Below are positions 46,466-59,046 of a stretch of DNA of 64,000 nt, piece after piece. The notes beneath the pieces were generated by a model that saw nothing but the letters and a program-made list of their open reading frames with translations, made no database searches and was not told where the DNA came from. Every line of letters starts with the position of its first letter. Position 1 is the first letter of the stretch. This stretch comes from Thunnus maccoyii. Taxonomy: Eukaryota; Chordata; Actinopteri; Scombriformes; Scombridae. A program made the translations under genes and the position numbers. The DNA lies in assembly GCF_910596095.1 (NCBI RefSeq), contig NC_056534.1, positions 7,808,490 through 7,872,489 of the forward strand, written 5' to 3'.

Positions 46466-47587
46466 ATAACTAAGTTTAGTATTTGAAAATCTCCTTATTG
46501 ATAGTGTCAGCAAAAGCTGGGCATTATAAAATTGGCAAAGATGAGATTTATTGCACTGCTGTTGTATTGGATTGTATTAAATTGTTTGTGGGTTCCTGAA
46601 TAATTGGTAACTGTATGCTGTGTCTTTTCAGTTATGTCTCTGCTGTGTTTCTATTCTTTTGTTTCTAAGAAAATCTTTAAGAAATTAACTTAAATTTTTG
46701 TGTGAAGCCACATTTGGCCTAAACACTTTACACCCAGGATCATGCTGTTGTAGTTTCTATTTGTTGCTGACAGAGGTCAGTAAAGGTCATAAGTTACTTG
46801 TAAAGACAAGATCCCCTGAATAATTTAGCAGTGAATGCAGCCACTTTCTCCCTAGTCTGTAGTCCTTGTCAAGAAAACAGCAGCTTCCCTTCATCCTTCT
46901 GTGTTTTTCTTTTAGTTATGATGATAGATACACTGCATCTTAGCCTGCATCCATGGTATGTACTCAGTTGTTCCGTAACAGTGAAAAATTGGTTTGTTGA
47001 TCCTATTGTGTGCGAGGACACTACTGCAAGGCCAGTATTCATGGTTCAGTGAGTGCAGTGAAGATGTTTTAATCTAGTAGCCCTGAAAACAGCAAGTAAA
47101 CTACTGAATGTTGATTAAGTGGATTTCATGTTGCTGTGGACAAAGTTATTACCACACACACACTCACAAACACTCACACAAGTTTTGACTATAGCAACAG
47201 CATCATTGAGCAGGATTTATTTTGTGGTTTGGCCACGTTTATGAAGATGTATGAGATGTGTTAACGTCTAACAGTATAAGTTTCTGAACATGTCCAAGGT
47301 TGCAAGATATAAAAACCTCCACACATGCTCATTTATTGATCCAGTAAAAGTCAGCACTCTGTTCATGCATGCAATATCACAGAGCAAGGGTGAATATTTT
47401 GTGTGAATGTTCAATTAAATAGATTATCGGTTGATCTGAATCCCCTACCGCAACGCAGTGTTTTTGTGTACTTAAACCAGCTGTTCAAAGTTTAATATGG
47501 CTGTTTAGTTGTGCAATGTAAAATATGTCTCAGCGAGTGAGACCTACTTGGTCGATTTTTTGAGGTCAGAGAGGCTGTTTGGAGTTG
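46466..47587. other. non-coding, nothing recognised
   Basis: AT-rich sequence between the palindromic MITE and the tRNA-Cys block; a short CACACACTCACA stretch at 47.15 kb. Confidence 0.55.
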
Positions 47588-47930
47588 CGGAATACTTTAA
47601 TACTGTCTAAGGGCGTTTTCATATTTGACCTAGATACTTGAATCTCAACCCATGACTATTTCTTTGGAATAAAGGGTCATTATAATAGGTTTGTTCTTAT
47701 TCTGAACTGAAGTTAATATTCAGTCATCCCCTTCCTGGCTGCTATGAATCACACAGAATATGGTTACACAAGCACGTTATACAGTTCTCGGGGTCTGAAG
47801 AGGACAGCTTGAATTAAATCAAGCATTTTTAGATAAAAATAAGACCCCTTTTTTTCTGGACAGCGACCAAATTCAGTGACAGCTTTCATGTGTCACCAAA
47901 TGTAGCAAAATAGTGGATTTTGGAGAACAA

Positions 47931-48002
47931 GGGGGTATAGCTCAGTGGTAGAGCATTTGACTGCAGATCAAGAGGTCCCCAGTTCAATTCTGGGTGCCCC
48001 CT
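47931..48002 (+). tRNA. tRNA-Cys (anticodon GCA)
   Basis: A 72-nt cloverleaf. Acceptor GGGGGTA pairs with TGCCCCC. The D arm TAGCTCAGTGGTAGAGCA carries the A box; the anticodon loop is CTGCAGA with GCA at 47,963-47,965; the T arm is CCCAG-TTCAATT-CTGGG (B box GTTCAATTC); discriminator T. No intron. Only TTT follows the gene and no run of four or more T is nearby, so the pol III terminator is weak. A decayed copy lies 3.45 kb downstream. Confidence 0.93.
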
Positions 48003-48872
48003 TTGTTAGGGTGTTGTGGTTCAGTCCAAGGCATGAATAGTTCAAAATTGTCCTCAACAAGACATTGAATAATCTGTGTGTTACATTTAATTGCTTAACA
48101 CAATAGCATCTGCAGTGTTGGTTTACATCAACAGCATTTGCCAGTTGCCAGAAAATTCAAAAGACAAAACAATAATCCTTGTTAACAACTTTTGTCAATT
48201 ACTGTATACAGTATTCTGCAGTTTAACCTGGAACAGGTTATGTCACAGACAGATGTCTTTGGTTGTACATTGAAAGGCAAAAGACAAAAAAGCTCAATTG
48301 TGAAAATGACTTAACTTACTCAACACATTAGTGAGGCATAAAATTCAAGCAACATCTATAGTTACACACGGTTCAGCGTCTTCGCTTTCTTCCTTTTGGA
48401 AAAACAATGACTCATGCAAAAACTGATACCGCTGCTGATCGTGTTGACATCCTTAGATGCTTGTTGAACACAAAGTTTGAATTAGAGCCAAGTTATGTTA
48501 GAAAAGACCTAGTACGTAAGATGTGTTGTCCGACCACGTTGAAAGAGGGGGTAGACGGGATAACAGTTTAAATATGGTGATAACGGTGCACACTTTTCGG
48601 CAATCTCTCCTGCAAGGCATTTCTGCTATAGTCTTTAAATAAGAAGTGACAGAAATAGTTACGTAATGAATGAATAAAAACTAAATCTTGCTTAGTTTTG
48701 TCCAAGTGGGTGTGAATGTTGGATTGTCACTTTCGGAATGTTGCAGAAATTGTGGGACACAGATCCTCGATACTGACGCCAGAAAGCTGTTGGAAAAGCA
48801 ACATCATCATCAACTGATACCGTCTGTCAATCCCTATTTGTCTATTTTCCTATTTTATTTCTAGTTGTCAGT

Positions 48873-48945
48873 GGCCCAGTGGCCTAATGGATAAGGCATC
48901 AGCCTCCGGAGCTGGGGATTGTGGGTTCAAGTCCCACCTGGGTCG
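48873..48945 (+). tRNA. tRNA-Arg (anticodon CCG)
   Basis: A 73-nt cloverleaf. Acceptor GGCCCAG pairs with CTGGGTC (one G-T pair). The D arm is TGGCCTAATGGATAAGGCA; the anticodon stem is TCAGC/GCTGG around loop CTCCGGA, with CCG at 48,906-48,908; the T arm GTGGG-TTCAAGT-CCCAC contains the B box; discriminator G. It closely resembles a known vertebrate tRNA-Arg-CCG isodecoder. No T-run terminator follows closely. It lies 870 bp downstream of the tRNA-Cys on the same strand. Confidence 0.93.
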
Positions 48946-50392
48946 TCAAGTGGAAATATGTCTTAAGGAATAATTCCACATTTGAAGGAAATGTGGAATT
49001 GTAAATTGAATTTGTCACAGTGATTTCCAGTTTCAAATGTAAAATAAATATCCTTTCAGAAGAAAGAACATATCGTTTACACCAAATTCAAGCTGACACC
49101 ATAGAGTCACCGGATATCTATTTATTTCACAAACAGCTGAGTGACCAGAGGAACGTGTCGACAGTCAACAGGGTTGGCCGCAGCTTGTTGTTTTTCCTCA
49201 TAATCATCTCTGCTTTCCCTTATTTCCTTCCCAATATGAATTTCTTTCTTTCAAAAACAAAAGTTCTGCCAGCTTAAAATGGAAGAGAAGTTGTTTCCAG
49301 CCATTCAAAAGCTTCCAAGGTTGCCTCTACTTAAAAAAAAAAAAAAAAAAAAAGATTACAGAAATAAACATCTCAAAAACAATCATTCTGTCCATTTTTG
49401 GGATTTTCTGCTTGATTATTGCTTCTTGATTTGTGACTGTAACAGTATCATAGCCATTATAAAACACATAAAACTTTGGGGAAATATGGCTTTTCTATTA
49501 CACGTGTCATGAATCTCGCATCTTTGTTTGTTCATACAGCCTGTAAATGTAAATATTGTGGTCACTGTCTAGTAAAAATTTGAAAAGCAATATACATTAT
49601 GCTGTCCTGTTGGTTGGAATCAAATCAGCTCCATCTGTCTTCTTAACTGTTGTCATAGTCAAAGCAAAACATAAGAGCAGCAAGATGGCTGATGTCCATA
49701 ATTTAATCAACATCCCACGCCAAGTCTGCTGGCCTCCTCCTTCTGGCTCTCTCCTCTGCACAAGTTTTGTAACCACTCTTCTACTTTGGGCTGCATTCAT
49801 TTATATGCTTAGGCCTTCCTGATAACCATACTGATTGTTTGGTTGATCTGTATATATGGATGAATTGCTCAGTTGTCTGAATACATGAGTTCAAAGGAGC
49901 TTCAGGACACCTCTTTCACCTCAATCATCACCTCCTGTGCACCGTTACATGCTGTCAATCAATGACCTGAAAAGCCTAAACTCTGCAGTGTCTGAGTGGG
50001 AAACAACTCATTATGCAAAAAACTGCAGTTTCCTTTTACCTCCCAGGGAAATAACAATTATGATCTTGCATTGCTTATAATGACACATATTTTAAGACAC
50101 GCATCATATTTTTAGAGGGTAAACACACACCAGAACCGTGTTTTTGAGACCTCTGGGGATATGTGTGTGATGTTATCTGGAAGGCTCAGAAAGGAAGTTT
50201 GGAGGTGTTTTTTTTTGTGTTTGTTTGTTACAACTTCAGCTCAGTGGCCCAGTTTGGAAGACTTCTCTAAACTAGCACCAACAACTGAAATTGAATCACA
50301 GTTAAAAACCACTTAAAACAGTTTTATTTTGTCCTGTGGCAATTTCCCGTCTGTCAGCCTCTCCGTATCTGTTTCCTAGTTCTACATTATGT
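48946..50392. other. spacer between intact and pseudo tRNA-Arg
   Basis: AT-rich with the A21 run at 49.33 kb. Open frames at 49.0-49.8 kb lack domains. Confidence 0.55.
49333..49353. repeat. A homopolymer (21 nt)
   Basis: Uninterrupted run; no retro-element body recognised upstream. A similar 19-nt run is at 43,803. Confidence 0.85.
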
Positions 50393-50466
50393 TTTCTTTG
50401 GCCTAATGGATCAGGCATCGGCCTCTGTGGCTGGGGATTGTAGGTTCAAGTTCCCCCACTGGGTCA
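50393..50466 (+). pseudogene. tRNA-Arg pseudogene
   Basis: Retains GGCCTAATGGATCAGGCATC and CTGGGGATTGTAGGTTCAAG from the tRNA-Arg at 48,873, but the 5' acceptor strand is replaced by TTTTCTTT, the T arm has extra bases and lost pairing, and the anticodon loop has changed from CTCCGGA to CTCTGTG (apparent anticodon CTG). Upstream flanks share CCGTCTGTCA and following pyrimidine-rich sequence with the intact gene, indicating a DNA duplication. Confidence 0.85.
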
Positions 50467-51136
50467 TGTGGTATCATATGATATCTGTTGATGACAAAAA
50501 GTCACCTTGTGAATAGAAAAATCCCTGTTATGTAACCAAGTGCTATCTTACAATTTATCCATTGCTTTTCAGCTTAATTTCAAATTACTCAAAACAATAT
50601 GTGCAATTCTCAAAACCATACTGTAATTCACTCTCTCACAACAGTATATGCAGTTTTTTGTTGTTTTTTACACAGAAATCGTATAGGTACAAATATCCTC
50701 AAATACATCGGGCCTTTCTGATGGTTTATATTACTCAAAATGTTCATTGTGTAAATCCTCACATGCCAAATATTACAACTGATATAACTCTTCAAACATA
50801 AAATGATTCAAATGTTTCTGTAATCTGGAAATGTCATAAAAAGAATGATAACGGAGTAATTCAATTGCAGTAGTAACACATTTATTCTCAGATTTTACTG
50901 CATTGCTTAGTTTGAGTTGGTTGATTGTTGAGGTGGAGCTATTCCTGAACTCTTAGTGGTGTATGTGTAACACGACCAGGTTTCCAGAGTTTCTGGCTTT
51001 ACTATTGCACACTGTATTGCTGGCTGATGTCTTAGATGCTGTAAAGAGTAGCCAGCCAGTCACAATTGCAGCTATAGCTAACATTACAGCCACAGCAATA
51101 ATCATTTAGCTACACCAATAGCCATTAGCCATAGGA

Positions 51137-51715
51137 ATTGTGGAATACTTTAATACTGTTTTAGGGCCTTTTCATACAATCTCAACCCAGGACTGTTTCT
51201 TTAGAGGAAGGGGTCATTATGAGAGGTTTTGCTATAATTCATACTGAACACGGTTACACATTCAAACAAGCATGCTACACAGCTCTCAGGGTCTGAAGCA
51301 GACAGCTTAAATCATGTCCAGCCACAGTAGCTCACATTTCACCAAATGTACAAAAATAGTGGGCCTTGTGTTCAGAGAACAAGGGGGTATAGTGCAGTTT
51401 TAGAGCATTTGACTGCAAATCAAGAGGTCAGAGTTCAGTTCTGGGTGCCCCCTGCAGTAGGTCAGTCTAAGGCTTGAACAGTCTGTGTGGTAAATTGTCC
51501 TTGACAAGATGTTGAACAACCTAAGATTTATCCAATCTATGTGTTTTGGAAAAGTTGTGATTGCTTTAGACAATAGCATCTGTAGTTTACATCAACAAAA
51601 TTCACCAATTGCCATAAAATTCAGAAGACAAAACAACAAGCCAACTAAACAATTTTTCGTCAATTACATTATACTGTGTTTTGCGCTTTTAGTCATAACC
51701 ACAGCAAAAGGACTG
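51137..51715 (+). repeat. decayed duplicate of the tRNA-Cys block (source 47,588-48,245)
   Basis: Upstream, GGAATACTTTAATACTGT and the following pol II-unrelated flank recur at 47,588 and 51,137. Downstream, TTTACATCAACA...CAATTGCC-type sequence and AATTCAGAAGACAAAACAA recur in the same order after both tRNA-Cys copies. The homologous block is about 580-660 bp with many substitutions and small gaps. Confidence 0.75.
51383..51453 (+). pseudogene. tRNA-Cys pseudogene
   Basis: 71 nt homologous to the tRNA-Cys at 47,931. Acceptor GGGGGTA/TGCCCCC and the GCA anticodon survive. The D arm is mutated (TAGTGCAGTTTTAGAGCA, losing the conserved GG of the D loop) and there is a 1-nt deletion plus mismatches in the variable region/T stem. 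Both flanks match those of the intact gene. Confidence 0.87.
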
Positions 51716-51916
51716 CTCACTAGTGCTGTGTTCTCAGCCGGTGACTGTGGCTACAGTCAGCACTCTGCTTCACAGTTTATCAGATGTTGTCAAACGTAGT
51801 TTACAAGCACAACTCCTCAGCTATCATTTGCACAACACAGGAGAACCTGAGTTTTTGGACCAGGCAGACATCACAGAGTGTCAACAGGAAAGTATACACA
51901 GTATGTGATGTGCTCG

Positions 51917-51918
<2 letters not shown>

Positions 51919-51962
<44 letters not shown>
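51919..51962. repeat. (GA)n microsatellite
   Basis: GA units with one AA interruption, 470 bp after the tRNA-Cys pseudogene. Confidence 0.9.
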
Positions 51963-53429
51963 TGGCCCCCGAGGAGGAGACACAGAGGACAGAGTTTACA
52001 CGCTGCCTGTGAGGACATTATAACAGAGATATGTGCACATTTAAGGGAAAATGTCACACCGAATGCTGCGGTCAGATAGACTGATTTAAATTGTTGGTTT
52101 TTCAGGAGGCCAGACCGGAAAGGTGAACATTTATAGTGAGAGAGATGTGTATAGACTCTTGAGACTGGTGTATGTATGACATGAGCTCATTCACTCATTT
52201 GACATTATTTTACATAAAGAAACTCTGTCATGCTGACACAGTTACTGAGACATTTGATGGAGCATGGATGAAGGGACTTGGTTTATTGGCAGTGACGCAC
52301 TCGTTGATGAATTTATTGACCTTTGATACATGACTTAAATGTTTGCTGGATGAATAGATTGTTGTTGGGAACACTCTTGATGTTTTGAGAACTGCATCAG
52401 TGTTTCAAATAAAAAAACTGTAATGCACATGAGGGAATTTTGTTCAATGGCGTCCTCTAATGGTGGCCAGAGGCAAGAGCTTGAAAACTTTTTGAACTTC
52501 ATGACCCAGAAATCCTGATGTCATTAACAAATAACATTGAAAAAAAAAAATCCTTTGAAGGTTTAAGAAACATATCTTCTATTTTAGGTGTAAATGTCAG
52601 TGAAAATCATGCTTCATAGCAAATGATGAAGGTCATTTATAAGCACTGACCATTACTGTAAAGGCAACTGCCATGATAGATGGTTTCTGTGGCCCCCAGA
52701 GGCCAGTTTGAGCACTGTAGTTATGCTTCATAGAGCAGAACTGTCATTATGGTTTACAGCCTAATAAAATACCAATTACACTGAAAATGGGAACTTCCAA
52801 ATATTGAAATATCCCCCAAGGATTAGGGCTCATTTCCAGAGTGGAAAAAAAGATGTGCGAAAGAGGGGAGAGGTTAATGAGACACAGAGGAGACGTACGA
52901 GGAGAGAGGGAGGAATATTAGAAAGGTATTGGGTGAAAAAGAAGAAGAAGACTATAGATAGATAGATAAATAGACAGATTGGTGTGTTTCTCTGTCTCCT
53001 GACGATATTCTTTTTCTGTCATTCACCAGAATCCAATCAGACTTCTGAGGACAAACGCTCTTTGCCCCAATTTTGTTTACAAACCACAGTGACTCATAAG
53101 CATCCAGCCACAGGGAGCGAAGGCAAGCTCTGGCACCTGCTCCCAATCCCTTTGAGAATATTGTTGTTGAAAATAAAATCAGCTGAAAAGATAAAAAAAA
53201 AAAAATTGCCTCTCTTCGGATGCAGTGATTCATAGACCCCGAAAATAACCACTTGCACTGTGAAAAGCAGCTTGTGAGAGAAACATTAAACCTTACACCT
53301 GCATGCTGTATCGTGTGAATTCAGATGTCATAGGATTAAGTATTACCTCGGCTGCAGTTCCATGTATTTCCAAAAGAGGGAGGTATCAGTCACATAATCA
53401 TACACTGGCTCTGAGGATGGAAAAGTTGG
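51963..53429. other. non-coding, purine-rich patches
   Basis: GAGAGA-rich after 51.92 kb and again at 52.86-52.95 kb, with GAAGAAGAAG and GATAGATAGATA. No gene recognised. Confidence 0.5.
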
Positions 53430-53935
53430 TCTGTCAGTCTGTTCACCACTTTGGTCCACACTCAAATATCTCAACAATTATTGGATTCCCTGACTACCAG
53501 CAGATCGAAGTTTCCATGTATCTTGAAATATGAATTTTGGTGCAGATATCCACAGTGCCCAGATTATGTAACCTGCTGATTTTGGTGATCCCCTGCCCTT
53601 TCCACTAGAGCCACCATGAGGCTGACATATGTGGTTTTAAGTGAAAATTCTTAACCATTGAATGGGTTACCATGAAATTAACGTCCCCTCAGGATGGATT
53701 GTAAGGACCTTGGTGACCCTGTGACTTTACATCATTTCAAAATTATAATTTGTACAGTACTTTGGTTTACAATGCAGTAGCAAATGTTAGCGTGCTAATA
53801 TGCTAAACTAAGATGGTAAACACAGTAAACTGCCTGCTGAACATCAGCATGTTAGCATTGTCGTTGTTAGCATGCTCACATTAGCATTTAGCTCACATTG
53901 CTGCTAGCATGGCTGTAGAATCGCATTCGTTCATG
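53430..53935 (+). repeat. copy of the same repeat family, 3' of tmprss6
   Basis: Has CACCACTTTGGTCCACACTC, TCTCAACAATTATTGGATTC, GGTGATCCCCTGCCCTTTCC, GCCACCATGAGGCTGACATA, then a cluster of TTAGCATGC/GCTAACA motifs ending CTAGCATGGCTGTAGAATCG. It begins about 470 bp beyond the tmprss6 stop. Confidence 0.65.
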
Positions 53936-54225
53936 CAAACACACACAGTAAATCAGTACTTGCAAACTTGATTACAAAACTGAAATATGTTTTATTACGG
54001 GGAACATGTTCAACATGTTGACATGGAGTCAGTCTGTAAGAGGGTACATGATCAAACATCTTTAGAAAGTACTTCCTCTGTACACTATCACTTCTGAAAA
54101 CTGCTTTTCATTCATACTCATTTCCCCTTGCTGTTGTTGCTATTTTTTGGCGTGACTCATTTTCCTGTGTGCTGGTTGGTTGGTCACACATCTCTTCTGA
54201 AATGTGCCACATGAATATTTTTAGC

Positions 54226-54231
54226 TTTATT
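54226..54231 (-). promoter_or_regulatory. candidate poly(A) signal of tmprss6 (AATAAA)
   Basis: A minus-strand AATAAA lies about 175 nt past the tmprss6 stop; ATTAAA variants lie closer, at 54,331 and 54,339. Position fits a short 3' UTR, but no cleavage-site evidence is available. Confidence 0.4.
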
Positions 54232-54404
54232 TCTTCCTGATTTTAGAATAAAGCCTTCTCAAACTTCACCACTTTGCTTTTTGGCAGTGAAGAAATCTCA
54301 AATAATCTGACACTTTTTTGAGCTCATGGGTTTAATGTTTTAATTTTCACCTAGCTTCACCTGATGAGGATATTGATGTAAAAATGATGAAGGTCCCCAA
54401 TGAC

Positions 54405-54569
54405 TCAGAAGTTGCTGATGACCTGCTTGATCCAGTCGTTGAGCCTGGTGATGCGAGTGTAGACGCCGTAGTAGTCTGGACGCCCGCAGCCTTTGCCCCA
54501 GCTCACCACCCCGGCCAGGAACCAGCGACCTGACGGCTCCTGGCAAACCAAGGGACCGCCAGAGTCTCC
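54405..54569 (-). CDS. tmprss6: tmprss6 last coding exon (catalytic Ser, C-terminus)
   Basis: Acceptor CTGTCAG precedes GGAGACTCTGG (GDSGG, catalytic Ser392 of the partial protein). 54 residues then TGA at 54,407-54,405. Contains the S1-pocket VVSWGKGCG segment and the terminal helix ending [10 protein letters not shown]. Phase 0 start. Confidence 0.95.
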   Translation of the reverse strand, partial: GDSGGPLVCQEPSGRWFLAGVVSWGKGCGRPDYYGVYTRITRLNDWIKQVISNF

Positions 54570-57500
54570 CTGACAGAGACAGGCAATGTTAAAGGGGCAG
54601 GGTGTAAGATTTGAATGGCTCTACAACAAAAAAATGACCATAATAATTGACAGCTCAGCGCTGATGATCAATACCAGTGACTCAACTATGACATCACTCA
54701 TTGCATGCATGTCCAGCTTTTAAGACCCATTTTATGGCCAATTTATGGGGGCTGGGGGATATTTTCTCAGGGGATTTTCAAGTTGCACCCGACATAGGCC
54801 TATCTGTATTTACACTGAGCTGCAATAGCTAGCAGGGTTTGTTTGGAGGACATGCAATTTTTATTTTTTCATTAAATCAGTTCCACTTCTTTGCCCTCTG
54901 GCAGATATAAATCCAAACAGAGAAAGAGAGAGACTAAATATACCATGACCCAATTCATACATACCAAAATTTACATTTCAGTGTATAAAATTATAAAATA
55001 TTACAGAAACATTACTGGATATAAGAAAACTATATGTAGTGCCAATTATAAAGACTCTAAAAATCTGCTTTATAACGATGTGGCAAATGTGCTAACAGTT
55101 GTCCTTTTGCACATCCGGCAACATTATCATTGATTTGACTACTTTTAAGTCCAATATTCACTCTCTTTTTACCTCTTTTTTACTCTCCATCAACTCCTGA
55201 GGAACACATCTGCTAAACGGTCCACTATGTTAACCAACTAGTCGCTAACTTTTTCTTTTCAGTGGGTTTATCAGAGTTTTTTCACTGAAACTAGCTGCCT
55301 GCTGCAGCTAAAAACAAGGTTAATCAGACTGATGAAAGTGAACCAAATAGTAAAGTTGTGGGCTGTAAAAACAAAATAAAGGATTTAAAGATGCTAAAGA
55401 ACTGCAAAGATCCGGGAGGAAATACAAAGTTTCATTTCATCCATAAAAATATTGATTAGAGCAGCTTTAAATTCAAACTGGATCATGTAATTAAGTGGGA
55501 ATAGTTATATCTATGTATGTGTTTCTGTGTACCTGACAGGCATCTTTCTCTCCACTGCGATAACCAGCACAAAGCATTCTGGGAGTCACCAGGTGGCCGT
55601 AGGTGCGAACACAGGCCTCCTCACTGACGAGGCGAACATCCACCTTCTGTAGCACATTACTGGCACTGCCTGGAAGAGGTCAGCGGGCAAAGGTCAGCCA
55701 GTGAAGGCCAAAAAATGAATCCTCTTTTCATCCTTTTCCTGTTTATACACTTGAGACAATGCATAAACTCTCATAATAAATCCAAAAGTCTGCATTAATC
55801 TCCCCCTCCTCCTAATAGCGTGTCTGCAGAGAACTGAAACTAAGATTTTCACCGTGGGAGGTGAATTATAGAGGCTGCAGATCACTTTATATGAGCAAAC
55901 TACAAACCACACAAACCCACAGTGAAATAGGTCACAAACTGCAGTCACACAGATCCCTCAGCTTCAGCAGAACTCAGCTTGTAAAATCAATCATTAAACG
56001 TATTTGTGTTTAACGCTCTACAATAACCAGTCTGAAAATGTCTTACATGGCTGTAGTTGTACTTTTTTATGTGTTCAGTTACTCACCAGCATAAGATCTA
56101 CTAAATTTTTGATCTTAACAGTGAAAAGAAACCACTTCACTGGAAATATAGTGGTGTAACCGCACTTTAATGTCTAGAAATCTAGCTAAGCTTTTTCTCT
56201 CACAAGTTGCAAAACACTGTAAATCTTTGAATTTCTGTGAAACTGCGTGTGAAGATCTCCTGTTCAAACAGGCTGAACCTCCCTCATTTAATTCATCGTG
56301 ATACCAGAAACCACAACCCACAAACTTCCACCCACATTACTCAAAGATTAAACTGTTTCTTTGTTTAAAACCCTTCTTTAAAACACATTATTTTAGAATT
56401 GCATTCTGTTGAGCTGTTTTTTGTTTTTCCTTTGTTTTAGTGCAAATAAGTTTTTGTGTAATATGTTATTTTCCATCTTATTTAATTATTTTTATTCCAC
56501 TTTGATCTGATATTTTTTGGTTTTATGTCTCCGTGGAGCACTTTGCACATGTTGAAAAGCTCTATATACATCGGGTTATTATTATCTACACTCTATCTGC
56601 TCCTAGTTCTTTAATCTAAATGCTACATTGCTCTTTAGTCTTACTACGTGTATGTTTCCTCTACTGTCATGAGAGCATGACCCACTTTCCTTCATGTCAC
56701 CACAAACACTCACCACATCTCTCTCCTCTCATTTCAAAGTGCCCCAGAAGAATTGGGCTTTCGAAGACCGCGTAAGACATATCAAACCGCTTCCTGTGAG
56801 AATACTGCATTGCATAAGGCAGTGGAAAAAGTTTAGTGGTCAGCATCTAACAGAAACTAAACAAATTTACAACAAAACAAAAAAGTGTGCTTGGACGCCT
56901 GTCTTTATAAAACAAACCTTCAAGTCTAAAGCACCAAATAAAAGAGCATCATAAAACGGTTCATGCTTATGAAACTACATAGTTTAATTTAAAACTCTCT
57001 ATGAGTCATGATATTGTGTTATCTTAAACCAAAGAGTTCAATGGAACTTCCTATTGTGCAAGATGCAGGAAAACTAATTCCTCTAACTTCAGTTCTGAGA
57101 TATATTTTGTAAGAATGGCAGTTTTGTAACAATGCAAGTGGCTTGCCAATAGTTTGGGGATTTGTTGAATTCATTATTGTGAATGAACTCAACAAACTTG
57201 TTTGGAGTAACTGTCCTGGGCACTAACTGTTGCAGTTACTCAAGGGCAATGGGGGAACCAATGTGGGGCTGGGACCCGTTCAAGGGGTCCGAAGATAAAT
57301 CTGAGCAGCTGCAAGATTTCCCATCTGATAGGAAAGAAAAAAGAAAAATTGTTCTGCTTAATATGGTTTCACAAAATAACACAACATGCTTAAAATTACA
57401 AAACATGATAGCAATAACTGAATTACCAAATAGCATAGGTTAGGTTAACATAAACTCATTATGCCTTCCCACAAGTTGTAAATCTGCAACCTTTCATGAG

Positions 57501-58980
57501 GGGTTGCTTCCTTTTGAGAGGTCACAAGCAAAAAAAAGTTGGGAACCACTGCTATACTCTGTTTTTGCCAGTTAAACCCATCGTTTACCAACCACGCTAC
57601 TTCCACGACCAACCTTTCACCCTCTGTCCTCTCTCTATATCCCAAACCCATCCCATTTCCCTCTTCCCCTCCTCACCTCCCTCACGGAGCGCCCCCCAGC
57701 CGGTGACCCAGCAGAGCAGGCCCGGCTCCAGCTGGTGCGTGGGTGGAGGCAGGCAGGCGGGGCGAGCGTGTCCAGCCAGCAGCATGGAGGCGGGCCGGTC
57801 CAGCTTCAGCAGGGCCAGGTCATAGTCGTGGGACTCATCGTCGTAGTATTGGTGAAGGTGGATCCGTTGAACTCGCGCCACTTCTTCAGTGGGGCTGCTG
57901 CGGCTGAGCAGGAGTTTTCCCAGATAGACCGTCCACACCGAGGGGGAGTAGAGACTAGAGGAAGAGGAGGAAAGAAAGAGTTGTTATGTATTACAGGGGC
58001 AGTAAGTAAGATTTTTTTCTTCTCCCTATAGCACAAGTTAAAATAACATACCTCAATGATTTTATAAGTAGTTTCAGTTGTTGACTGTTGCCAACAAATA
58101 CTTAAGAGACTATTCCTGTCTTTCAAAACTTACTTTCTACTTGAGAACAAAATCTTCCTCATCCACTAAAATTTCAAAACTCTCTGAAAGCTGCACAAGC
58201 TTTTAATCACCATACAAGAAACATTATGAGATTTATCCTTTGCCTGCATTATCCTTTACAGGATGTTGCAGGCAGCCACAGTTTTGGCTGTGATCCAGCC
58301 AGCTGATGCTGGCTTTGAAAGATACATACAAAATAAATACATACAGTAAATTCTCATGGCTGTGTCAGACATCACAACTGAACCTTGTATAGTAAAGACA
58401 CAACAGCATGTCTGAACATAAAGGAAGTTTGGAGGAAACAGAGCTTAGAAAGTGCATAAAAAACATAAAAAGGTGCTAAAATGTTACAGAATGCTTCATC
58501 ATAAAGTCATCATTCAAGTGCATAAATATCTTTTGCTGAAGATAAGTAAAAGCTTTTAATTTTAACTCAACAAAGTGTTTCAGGTTGCTTTTTGTTTTAA
58601 AAGAACTTTCTAACACCTCAAACCACACACCACTTCCCCTCCGCTCTCTTCCTGCACTTACCGGTCGTCATAGAAACAGTGGGCGGCAGACACCACCCAC
58701 TGGTTGGAGATTAGCGCACCCCCACAGATGTGGGTACCTCGCACCTGCAAGCTCGCCTGCCATGGCCACTCCCCCTCTGTGGCATTGGTCCCCCCCACAA
58801 TACGGCTGGAAAACTGCCTCAGACCGCAGTCTGTGTGCACACAGAAATACAAAGATGTGAACACAGATGTATGTATGGTTTGTGTTGAAAAAAGCTTTGA
58901 CATGATGTCTTTATAAGAGAGAAAATGCCTGTTTAAGAAAGATACTGTTAAAAATGTGCATTGTGAAATGTCTGTGCATA

Positions 58981-59046
<66 letters not shown>

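Noticed and set aside
49556-49822. 88-codon frame with a hydrophobic C-terminus
   Set aside because: No homologous motif recognised; single open frame of the length expected by chance in this DNA.
57735-58031. Plus-strand open frame over the tmprss6 Asp exon
   Set aside because: Antisense shadow of a coding exon.
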